From NCBI RefSeq assembly GCF_000429645.1, contig NZ_AUCG01000001.1, forward strand, positions 62,001-126,000: a DNA stretch of 64,000 nucleotides. Reading direction: 5' to 3'. This document shows positions 33,622 through 41,003 of this stretch, piece by piece; positions within the stretch are counted from its first letter, which is position 1; every line of letters starts with the position of its first letter. Origin of the DNA: Niveispirillum irakense DSM 11586 (lineage in GTDB: Bacteria; Pseudomonadota; Alphaproteobacteria; Azospirillales; Azospirillaceae). The position numbers and the translations under genes were made by a program. The notes under the pieces are model-generated. The model did no database searches. It was not told where the DNA came from and saw only the letters and a list, made by a program, of their open reading frames with translations.

Positions 33622-34847
33622 GTGCTCTTCTCCACACCGGCGACAATGCCATCATCATGCAGCCGACCGATCTCCCCACTGCCCAGGCCCAGCAGCTCGG
33701 CCAGCACCTCGTCGGTATGCTGGCCCAGACGCGGGGCGGGCGTCAGGGGAAGACGGTCCGCGCCCGTCAGCGTGGCGGCGGGGCCGGACGCGGCATAGCG
33801 CTGGCCGCTGGGATGCGACAGGGTCTGAAAGATGGGGTTGGCCGTGAACAGGCGCCGATCCCCGGTGACAGCCTGATGCAGTGTCTGATACCGGCCCCAG
33901 GTGACGCCGCTGGCATCGAAGGCAGGGGCCAATTGCGCCAGCGTGCCTTTGCCGATGGCCGCTTCGAACAGCGGAAACAGGCGCTGCCGGTGCAGGAAGC
34001 GCTGTCCCTCGTCGGCGGTGAAGGACACGCCCAGTTCCGCCTCAATCGCCGCCACCGCCGACCCCAGCGACAGGACCTTCAACAGGCCCGTCCATTGGCG
34101 GGGGGTGATGGCCACGACCATGACCCGTTCGCCGTCGGATGTCAGGAAATCACGGCCGAAGGCGCCGAACAGATCATTGCCCATGCGCGGCCGGTCACCG
34201 CCGGCGGCCAGCACCTCCGCCACCGCCCCGATATGCGAAAGGCTGGAGGCGACAAGGTCGGACAGCGGGATGCGGATTTCGCGGCCCGCACCGCTGCGCC
34301 GCCGGTCCCTCTCCGCCGCCAGCAGGGCGAAGGCGGCATAGGCCCCGCCCAGCAGGTCCCAGGCCGGCAGCACATGGTTGACCGGGCCTGTCCCTTCCAC
34401 CGGCCCCGTCATCAGGGGCAGGCCGGAGGCGGCGTTGACGGTATAATCCACGGCCGGCGCGCCATCAGCCCACCCCATGACGCGGGCACAGATGATATCG
34501 GCCCGCCGTGCCCGCAGCGCGTCAAAGGACAGGAACCCGTCGGCCGGATAATTGGTCAGGAACAGGCCGGCATCCTCACCCGGTGCGGTGGCCAGCGCCA
34601 GCGCCAGTTCCCGCCCTTGCGGGCTGGACAGGTTGATCGCGATGGATTTCTTGCCCTTGTTCAGCCCTTCCCAATAAAGGCTGCTGCCATTGTCCGCCAC
34701 GGGCCAGCGGCGGAAATCGGGCCCGCCGCCGATGTTATCGAAGCGGATGACCTCCGCGCCCAGTTGCGCCAGATGCAATCCGCAGGACGGGCCGGCGATG
34801 AAGGCGGAGCCCTCGACGACGCGCAGACCCTTCAGGATATCGTACAT
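33618..34847 (-). CDS. Mesaconyl-CoA C1-C4 CoA-transferase-like (2-methylfumaryl-CoA isomerase) CaiB-family protein
   Basis: 409 residues. The N-terminus GLRVVEGSAFIAGPSCGLHLAQLGAEVIRFD, then IGGGPDFRRWPV and WEGLNKGKKSIAINL, resembles what I recall of the Chloroflexus Mct branch of class III CoA-transferases, which moves CoA within mesaconate from C1 to C4. Asp134 (AVDYTVNAASGL) sits at the catalytic nucleophile position. A gene for a mesaconyl-C4-CoA hydratase-like protein overlaps its end, the order expected for consecutive reactions. If not Mct, it is an ordinary intermolecular CoA-transferase. Confidence 0.82.
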   Translation of the reverse strand: MYDILKGLRVVEGSAFIAGPSCGLHLAQLGAEVIRFDNIGGGPDFRRWPVADNGSSLYWEGLNKGKKSIAINLSSPQGRELALALATAPGEDAGLFLTNYPADGFLSFDALRARRADIICARVMGWADGAPAVDYTVNAASGLPLMTGPVEGTGPVNHVLPAWDLLGGAYAAFALLAAERDRRRSGAGREIRIPLSDLVASSLSHIGAVAEVLAAGGDRPRMGNDLFGAFGRDFLTSDGERVMVVAITPRQWTGLLKVLSLGSAVAAIEAELGVSFTADEGQRFLHRQRLFPLFEAAIGKGTLAQLAPAFDASGVTWGRYQTLHQAVTGDRRLFTANPIFQTLSHPSGQRYAASGPAATLTGADRLPLTPAPRLGQHTDEVLAELLGLGSGEIGRLHDDGIVAGVEKST

Positions 34848-34851
34848 GGCG

Positions 34852-35853
34852 TCAGATCCTCACCAGCACGCGGCCGAGATTGTCGCCACCGAACAGGCTG
34901 AAGAACGCGTCCAGTGCATGATCGATGCCGTCATGCACCGTCTCCGCCGCATGGATCAGGCCGGCCTGATACCATTGCGTCGCATCGCGCAGGAACTGTT
35001 CTTCCAGATGCAGGTAGTTCAGGACGATGAAGCCCTGCAGGCGCAGGCCCTTTACCACCACCTGGGTCAGGTTACGCGGGGCCGCCGACGGTTCGGTGGC
35101 ATTATATTGGGAGATCATGCCGCACAGGGCGAAGCGCCCGCCTGGATTGGCAATGGCGATGGCCGCCTGCAAATGGTCGCCGCCGACATTATCGAAATAG
35201 ATGTCGATGCCGCCCTTCGCCTCACGCGCCAGGGCCTTGGTCAGGCTGGGTTCGGCCTTGTAATCAATGACCCCATCCAGTTTCAGCGTATCGCGCAGGA
35301 AGGCCGTCTTCAGCGGGCCACCGGCTGCACCGATGACCTTGTTGCCCTTCAGTTTGGCGATCTGGCAGACGACGGACCCGACACCGCCAGACGCGGCCGA
35401 CACGAAGACCGTGTCGCCCTCGCGCATTTGCGCGATGTGCAACAGGCCGGTATAGGCCGTCAGACCCGTCATGCCGGCAAAGCCCAGATAGGCCTGTTCG
35501 GGCAGAATGGAACAGTCGCGCTTCTTTAGCGCCTCGGCCGGGGCGTTGAACAGCTCCCGCCAGCCCAGGCGCGACCAGACCACATCACCGGGGGCGAAGT
35601 CGGGATGGTTGGATTGTTCCACCACGCCGGTGGCCGGCCCTTCCATGGGCGCGCCCAGGGTGAAAGGGGCGACATAGCTTTTCGTCTCCCCCATGCGGCC
35701 GCGCATGGCGGGATCAACTGCCATCCAGCGGTTGCGCACCTGGACCTCACCCGGGCCGGGTGGGGGCACCGTTACGGTGGCCAGCTCGAAATTTTCCTGC
35801 ACCGGCGCGCCCACGGGGCGACTGATCAGGCGGATTTCACGCGAAAGGCTCAT
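34852..35853 (-). CDS. NADP-dependent oxidoreductase, PTGR/curcumin-reductase branch of MDR
   Basis: 333 residues from the ATG at 35853, preceded by GGAAGGACC. The N-terminus SREIRLISRPVGAPVQENFELATVTVPPPGPGEVQVRN and WMAVDPAMRGRM are characteristic of leukotriene-B4 dehydrogenase/prostaglandin reductase type enzymes. The cofactor motif is SAASGGVGSVVCQIAKLKG; no zinc ligands. It reduces an alpha,beta-unsaturated carbonyl (possibly an enoyl-CoA) with NADPH. It is 4 bp from the Mct-like gene in the operon. Confidence 0.9.
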   Translation of the reverse strand: MSLSREIRLISRPVGAPVQENFELATVTVPPPGPGEVQVRNRWMAVDPAMRGRMGETKSYVAPFTLGAPMEGPATGVVEQSNHPDFAPGDVVWSRLGWRELFNAPAEALKKRDCSILPEQAYLGFAGMTGLTAYTGLLHIAQMREGDTVFVSAASGGVGSVVCQIAKLKGNKVIGAAGGPLKTAFLRDTLKLDGVIDYKAEPSLTKALAREAKGGIDIYFDNVGGDHLQAAIAIANPGGRFALCGMISQYNATEPSAAPRNLTQVVVKGLRLQGFIVLNYLHLEEQFLRDATQWYQAGLIHAAETVHDGIDHALDAFFSLFGGDNLGRVLVRI

Positions 35854-35870
35854 GTTCTGGTCCTTCCGTC

Positions 35871-36989
35871 TCAATAGCCGCAGAGGCGGGCATAGCGTTC
35901 ACGGTGGAAGGCGGCGTTGCCAAAGCTCATATCCGCCACCCGCGCCCGCTTCAGATAGAAACCGGCATCATGTTCGTCGGTCATGCCGATGCCGCCATGC
36001 AGTTGGATCATCTCCGTCGCCATGCGGCGCAGCGTGTCGCCGGCCAGCGCCTTGGCCAGGGATGCCAGGACGGGGATGTCGTCCCCATCCTCATCCAAGG
36101 CGGCCAGCGCCGCCTCCACCGCCGACCTTGTCAGTTCCAACTCGGCATAAAGGTTGGCGGCGCGGTGCTGCAGGGCTTGGAACTGGCCGATGATGCGGCC
36201 GAACTGCTTGCGGGTCTTCAGATAGTCCAGCGTCGTCTCAAACGCCTGCACCGCCGCCCCCAGCATTTCCGCCGCTTGGCAGATACAGGCGCGATCAAGC
36301 ACCCGGTCCAGCACCCCCTGCCCTTCACCGGGCGGGGACAGCAGGGCGTCGGGCCCCACCGCGACATTGTCGAAACTCAAGATGGCGGCACCGCGCGGCA
36401 GTACCTCTCGCAGGGCGCGGCGATCAAGACCGGCAGCATCACCATCGACCAGGAACAGGGCCACACCATCGGTGGTGCGAGCCGGGACGATGAACAGGCC
36501 CGCCGCCATGCCAAACGGCACCGGTCGCTTCACGCCCGACAAACGCCAGCCGTCGCCGTCGCGTTCAGCCGCCAACGCCACCTGGCGCTGCGGATGGCGT
36601 CGATCCTCATCCAGCGCCAGCACGGCGACCAACTCACCACTGGCGAGGGCGGGCAAAAAGCGTTCCTGTTGTGCTGCGTTGCCGGCCAGCCGTAAAGCGC
36701 CCACCGCCGCCACGGCGCTGTCGATCAGCGGTGAAGGCAGCAGCGTGCGGCCCAGCCGTTCAACGATCAGGCCTAAGCTGAGATGGCCGAAATCGCTGCC
36801 ACCGAATTCCTCGGGCACCAGGATGCCGGTCCAGCCCATTTCCGCCATTTCGGCATAAAGGTCCGGATCGAACCCCGTCTGCCCATCCAATTCACGCAGT
36901 CGCCGCAGCGCGGTGACGGGCGCACGGTCGAGCGCCCATGCTTCCGCCCCATCGCGCAGCATGCGTTGTTCCTCGTTGAGGACAGCCAT
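35871..36989 (-). CDS. Acyl-CoA dehydrogenase, possible heteromer subunit
   Basis: 372 residues with N-terminal helical domain, a PEEFGGSDFGHLSLGLIVERLGRTLLPSP segment and C-terminal domain (RKQFGRIIGQFQALQHRAANLYAE, QLHGGIGMTDEHDAGFYLKRA). The middle beta domain is divergent: the usual TEP.AGSD flavin loop reads LALDEDRRHPQRQ. Such divergent subunits occur as partners in the alpha2beta2 acyl-CoA dehydrogenases of steroid and other polycyclic degradation. The gene is 24 bp downstream of a complete acyl-CoA dehydrogenase gene, consistent with such a pair. Confidence 0.9.
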   Translation of the reverse strand: MAVLNEEQRMLRDGAEAWALDRAPVTALRRLRELDGQTGFDPDLYAEMAEMGWTGILVPEEFGGSDFGHLSLGLIVERLGRTLLPSPLIDSAVAAVGALRLAGNAAQQERFLPALASGELVAVLALDEDRRHPQRQVALAAERDGDGWRLSGVKRPVPFGMAAGLFIVPARTTDGVALFLVDGDAAGLDRRALREVLPRGAAILSFDNVAVGPDALLSPPGEGQGVLDRVLDRACICQAAEMLGAAVQAFETTLDYLKTRKQFGRIIGQFQALQHRAANLYAELELTRSAVEAALAALDEDGDDIPVLASLAKALAGDTLRRMATEMIQLHGGIGMTDEHDAGFYLKRARVADMSFGNAAFHRERYARLCGY

Positions 36990-37013
36990 CGGCCCCTCCT
37001 CCTGGTGTTCTTG

Positions 37014-38195
37014 TTATTGGTAATCGGGCAGGTTCAAGACCCGCTTCGCCGTGATGTTGTTCTGAATCTCGAAGCTGCCGCCATAGATCGAATAGGCCTT
37101 GCTGTGCAGCCAGGCTCGCGTGGCCTCCAACTCGTCGGGCTCGAACCCGCCGCCCTCCCAGCCCAGGCCACGGTTGCCCAGGATTTCCACGATCAGTTCG
37201 CCCCGTTCCTGCGACACGTCCGATCCCAGATTCTTCACCGCCGACAAGGCGGGGGAGGTGCCGGTGCCGGCCTTCGCCTCCCTGGCTGCGCGTTGGAAGG
37301 TTTGCGAGTAAGCGCGCGAGCGCATGGAATTCAAGATCAGGCGGCGGCGCAGGTCGGGATCGGCGATGCGGCCATCCGCATCCTCCCCGATATAGCGCTT
37401 GGCGAGTGGCGCCAGACTGGGCGCCTCCGCCCTGTTGCCAGCCAGACTGTCGCGCTCGAACTGCAACAGGCGCTTGGCGACGGCCCAGCCCTGGTTGACG
37501 CCGCCCACGATATTCTCCTTCGGCACCTGCACATCGGTCAGGAACACTTCGGCGAAATGGGTGGTGCCGGATATCAGGGTGATGGGCCGTGCCTCCACCC
37601 CGGGACTGGACATGTCGATCAAAAGGAAGCTGATGCCCGCCTGCTTGCGGCTGGTATCAGTACGAACCAGGCAGAAGCACCAATGGGCATGATTGGCACC
37701 CGAGGTCCAGATCTTCTGGCCATTGACCAGCCAATGATCCCCCTGGTCGATGCATTTGGTCTGGAGGGATGCCAGGTCGGACCCGGCGCCGGGTTCGGAG
37801 AAACCCTGGCACCAGCGTACCGTCCCCTTGGCGATGCCCGGCAGAAAGCGCAGCTTCTGTTCGTCATCGGCATATTCCAGCAGGGTCGGACCCAGCATCA
37901 TCATGCCGTAGCTGCGATTGGGGTTGAAGGCGCCGATGCGCGCCATTTCCTGGTTGATCACCGCCTCATGCGCACGGGTCAGACCGGCGCCACCATATTC
38001 CGGGGCCCAGGTCACGGCACCCCAGCCCTTGTCCGCGATTCGACGCAGCCAAAGCTGGAAATCCGCATCGGCGTCGGCCAGCGCGCCGTCATTGTGATAG
38101 GGCTGCGGGTTCTTATAGGCGAGTGAAGCCGGAAAGTTGGCCTTAAGCCATTCGGCGACTTCTGCTCTAAACCCCTGCTCCACATCGTCTGCCAT
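37014..38195 (-). CDS. Acyl-CoA dehydrogenase, first gene of the long minus-strand block
   Basis: 393 residues from the ATG at 38195; the 59 residues upstream in frame are low-complexity and unlikely coding. Motifs: GWGAVTWAPEYGGAGLTRAHEAVINQEMARIG, GFSEPGAGSDLASLQT, LVNGQKIWTSGANHAHWCFCLVRTD, and an IYGGSFEIQNNITAKRVLNLP C-terminus. This is the FadE17/FadE-like branch often paired with a divergent second subunit. The upstream region (38196-38588) is shared with the divergent TetR gene, which may regulate it. Confidence 0.92.
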   Translation of the reverse strand: MADDVEQGFRAEVAEWLKANFPASLAYKNPQPYHNDGALADADADFQLWLRRIADKGWGAVTWAPEYGGAGLTRAHEAVINQEMARIGAFNPNRSYGMMMLGPTLLEYADDEQKLRFLPGIAKGTVRWCQGFSEPGAGSDLASLQTKCIDQGDHWLVNGQKIWTSGANHAHWCFCLVRTDTSRKQAGISFLLIDMSSPGVEARPITLISGTTHFAEVFLTDVQVPKENIVGGVNQGWAVAKRLLQFERDSLAGNRAEAPSLAPLAKRYIGEDADGRIADPDLRRRLILNSMRSRAYSQTFQRAAREAKAGTGTSPALSAVKNLGSDVSQERGELIVEILGNRGLGWEGGGFEPDELEATRAWLHSKAYSIYGGSFEIQNNITAKRVLNLPDYQ

Positions 38196-38588
38196 ATCAG
38201 CCAACTGTCCCGTTACGCCCCGAGAGGGATGTGGTTCCGGCGATGCCGCGATCCGTGCCGCTGGCCCCGCCAACGGGGGCCGCGTCGCTGTCAAGCCACG
38301 GACCTTTATCGCTTCTGATGCCTTTGACCTTAATTCAGCCAGACGGTGTTTGCACGACAAAAATTGCATCACAGGTTATTATGTTGGGCGCGACGGGCAT
38401 ACGTGACGGCATGACAGGCCCCTTCGCGATGCAACGGTATGCCAGCAAGTCCGGGCTGCCCGCCGCAGAATGTCCTGCCTTCCAGCCTCATCCAAACTTT
38501 TACAGACGTGCAATGTTGTCATATAGATGAAGCCTTCCCTATGCTCGAGGGCAAGGCAGCGGCCAGTTTGGTTAAGGAGTAAGTGCCC
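38196..38588. other. Divergent control region between acyl-CoA dehydrogenase and TetR genes
   Basis: About 390 bp without a convincing gene. It holds a TTGCAC half-site at 38350-38355, followed by an AT-rich run, and a partial match to the TTGCAC-N4-GTGCAA operator at 38498-38513 whose right half ends GTGCAA. The TetR ribosome site AAGGAG is at 38574-38579. Confidence 0.5.
38498..38513. promoter_or_regulatory. Weak candidate for the TTGCAC-N4-GTGCAA operator
   Basis: TTTTACAGACGTGCAA matches the consensus well only in the right half (GTGCAA) and in TT..AC on the left, with the same 4-nt spacer. Its place about 75 bp before the TetR start would fit autoregulation. Confidence 0.3.
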
Positions 38589-39338
38589 GTGTCGCGGATC
38601 GAACCGGAAAAGGTCCTGGTCTATTCCAGCCCCGCCATTCATGCGCGCCGCCGCCGCATCTTGGAGGAAACCCGCAAGCTGATCGCCGAACGCGGCCTGA
38701 TCGGCTTCAGCATGGATGAGATCTGCAAGCGCGCCGACGTGTCCAAGCGCACGCTCTACAACGCGTTCCAGACCAAGGAACGCATGATCGCCATGGCGAT
38801 TCATGAATATTTTGAACGCTATATCTCCCGCCTGCCCTATTCCAGCCCGGCCGGCACGTTGCAGCGCAATGTCGAGCGCATGGTGTTCGTGATCCAGCGC
38901 AACCGGCAGATCCGCAATTACATCAGTGCGATCATGTCGATCTATTTCAGCCTGGATGCCGATAGCGACATCTGGACGACCATGCACTCCATGGCCGTTA
39001 CCCCCAATCTGCAATGGATTGAGGCGCTGAAGGCACGCCGCCAGCTACAGCCCTGGATTGATGCGCAGCGGCTGGCCGATGATGTGGTGCGCTTTGAATA
39101 TGCCATCATCTATGATTGGTGCCGTGGCCATATCGCCGACGACGCGGTGATCCCGCATTTATTGACCACCTGCCTGACACTGATGTCCGGTGCCACGCGC
39201 GGCGCAGCGCGCAAGGAGATCGAGGCGGTGCTGGACGATATCCGGGAAGGCAGGCTGCCGCTGGCTGCCACTTCCGCCGGCACGCCCGCCACCACATCGC
39301 CACCAGCGGAGCCGGAACTGACCGACGAAGTCGTGTAG
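38589..39338 (+). CDS. TetR-family transcriptional regulator
   Basis: 249 residues from the GTG at 38589, which is 9 nt from AAGGAG; an in-frame GTG at 38583 is only 3 nt away. The HTH is ARRRRILEETRKLIAERGLIGFSMDEICKRADVSKRTLYNAFQTKERMI (residues about 19-68), a clean TetR DNA-binding domain; the rest is helical ligand-binding domain with a Pro/Thr-rich tail. It stands between the minus-strand CoA-catabolism block and the plus-strand crotonase-to-FadB run, so it is the best candidate in the window for the regulator of the TTGCAC-N4-GTGCAA sites, possibly with an acyl-CoA ligand. That link is inference. Confidence 0.93.
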   Translation: MSRIEPEKVLVYSSPAIHARRRRILEETRKLIAERGLIGFSMDEICKRADVSKRTLYNAFQTKERMIAMAIHEYFERYISRLPYSSPAGTLQRNVERMVFVIQRNRQIRNYISAIMSIYFSLDADSDIWTTMHSMAVTPNLQWIEALKARRQLQPWIDAQRLADDVVRFEYAIIYDWCRGHIADDAVIPHLLTTCLTLMSGATRGAARKEIEAVLDDIREGRLPLAATSAGTPATTSPPAEPELTDEVV

Positions 39339-39456
39339 AGGCAATCTCTTTAATTTTAACCTTCACTGCAATATTAGACATGGTATAGTCCGCTGGATCG
39401 ACGAGGCAGCGCGTGTTTGTCGCCGCCATCCGTCCCCCTCCATCCAGCGGAATGCC

Positions 39457-40278
39457 ATGACAGAACAGGCGAAGACCCTACAGACCGGCACCGCGCGGCT
39501 GCTGGCGGAAAGCAGACCGGACGGTGTCCTGCATGTCACCCTGAACCGCCCGGAAGCGCGCAACGCCGTCTCCTTCGAGATGTGGGAAGGCTTCTCATCC
39601 CTGCTGGATCAGGTGGAGCGGGAAACCCCACCCCGTGCCATCGTCCTGACCGGGGCCGGGGACTATTTCTCCTTCGGTGGCGATCTCAAGGTACCGCCCA
39701 ACCGGGGTGAAGGGGCGCTGGCTACGGCGGCGCGCCTGGAATGGGGCCAGCGCATCATTACCCGCCTGCGCCGCCTGCCCGTGCCGGTGATTGCCGCGGT
39801 GGAAGGCGGGGCCTATGGCATCGGCTGGAGCCTGGTGATGGCCTGCGACATGGTGTTCGCCGCCGACAATGCCGCCTTCGGTGCCCCCTTCGTCAATTAT
39901 GGCCTGACGCCCGATGGCGGGGCCGCCTGGTTCCTGACCCAGCAATTGGGCCGCTACCGCGCGGCGGAACTGATCTTCTCCGCCCGGTCCATGCCGGTGG
40001 CGGAGGCTGCGTCTGTCGGGCTGGTCAGCCGCATCTGCCCTGCCGGCACGGTGGCGGCAGAGGCGCTGGCCTTTGCCGCTGGCATCGGCCAGGGCAACCG
40101 CCATGCGGTGGAACTGACCAAGCGGCTTTTGCATGGCGCGCAGACGGGTGACCTGGAGACCAGCCACGCCATGGAACTGGTCTATTGCGCCCGCCTGCAG
40201 GACGGACCGGAGCTGCGCCAGGCGCGGGAGGCATTCGCCGCCAAACGCGCGGCCGCCAACGCCGCCAAGCAAGGCTGA
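39457..40278 (+). CDS. Enoyl-CoA hydratase/isomerase (crotonase) family protein
   Basis: 273 residues. Crotonase features: LHVTLNRPEARNAVSFEMWEGF, the first oxyanion loop DYFSFGGDLK, AVEGGAYGIGWSLVMACDMVFAADNAAFGAPFVNYGLTPDGGAAWFLTQQLG. At the site of the first catalytic Glu the protein has APFVNYGL; the second is GLTPDGG with Asp instead of Glu, so it is probably an isomerase or a variant hydratase. It follows the TetR gene and leads the plus-strand set of flavin reductase, PQQ dehydrogenase and FadB-like protein. Confidence 0.9.
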   Translation: MTEQAKTLQTGTARLLAESRPDGVLHVTLNRPEARNAVSFEMWEGFSSLLDQVERETPPRAIVLTGAGDYFSFGGDLKVPPNRGEGALATAARLEWGQRIITRLRRLPVPVIAAVEGGAYGIGWSLVMACDMVFAADNAAFGAPFVNYGLTPDGGAAWFLTQQLGRYRAAELIFSARSMPVAEAASVGLVSRICPAGTVAAEALAFAAGIGQGNRHAVELTKRLLHGAQTGDLETSHAMELVYCARLQDGPELRQAREAFAAKRAAANAAKQG

Positions 40279-40308
40279 CCATCCCTTCACGCGGATAAAG
40301 GGTTCATC

Positions 40309-40941
40309 ATGCAATTCGACATGCGCAGCCTGCCGCTTCTGGCGCGCTACAAGATCCTGAATTCCACGGTGACGCCGCGCCCCATCGCCTGGGTCACGAC
40401 GGTATCGCGCGACGGGGTGCGCAATGCCGCACCCTACAGCTTCTTCAACGCCGTGGGCGACGACCCGCCGCTGCTGGTCCTGGGTTTGTTGAAGCATCCC
40501 GTCACCGGCCTGATGAAGGACACAGCCCGCAACATCATGGAGACCGGCGACTATGTCGTGAACCTTGTGTGCGAGGATGATGCCGAGCGCATGGTTCAGT
40601 GCAGCGTCGACGCGCCCGCCGAACTGGATGAAATCCTCTATGCCGGAGTGGAGACGGCCGACAGCGTTCTGGTGAAGCCGCCGCGCATCGCCAGCAGCCC
40701 GGTGAGCTTCGAATGCCACAAACATTCCGCCATCGATATCGGCCGCCAGACCATCGTGCTGGGTGAGATCCTGATGACCCATATCCAGGACCGCTTCGTG
40801 CTGGATGCGGCCAAACAATATGTCGATACGCCCGCCATGAAGCTGATCGGGCGCACCCATGGCAGCGGCTGGTACGTGCGCAACAGCGACGCGTTCAAGC
40901 TGGAACGGCCGGCCTACGATCCGTCGCGCCAACAGGGGTAG
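40309..40941 (+). CDS. Flavin reductase-like FMN-binding protein
   Basis: 210 residues with the PF01613 split-barrel fold: LNSTVTPRPIAWVTTVSRDGVRNAAPYSFFNAVGDDPPLLVLGL and NIMETGDYVVNLVCEDDAERMVQCS. Such proteins reduce FMN or act as small oxidoreductases; in catabolic clusters they often supply reduced flavin to a monooxygenase. The LLM flavoprotein encoded at 60.4-61.4 kb is a possible consumer. It is 30 bp from the crotonase gene. Confidence 0.9.
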   Translation: MQFDMRSLPLLARYKILNSTVTPRPIAWVTTVSRDGVRNAAPYSFFNAVGDDPPLLVLGLLKHPVTGLMKDTARNIMETGDYVVNLVCEDDAERMVQCSVDAPAELDEILYAGVETADSVLVKPPRIASSPVSFECHKHSAIDIGRQTIVLGEILMTHIQDRFVLDAAKQYVDTPAMKLIGRTHGSGWYVRNSDAFKLERPAYDPSRQQG

Positions 40942-41003
40942 CCGCCCGCGACCGCAAAACAGACGCCGCCCATCCCAAGAGGCGGCCACCAGGGAAGAAG
41001 CCC

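Noticed and set aside
39358-39386. A possible further regulon site before the crotonase gene (CTGCAATATT half)
   Set aside because: Only a half-site matches; the left half lacks TTGCAC and the spacing cannot be established.
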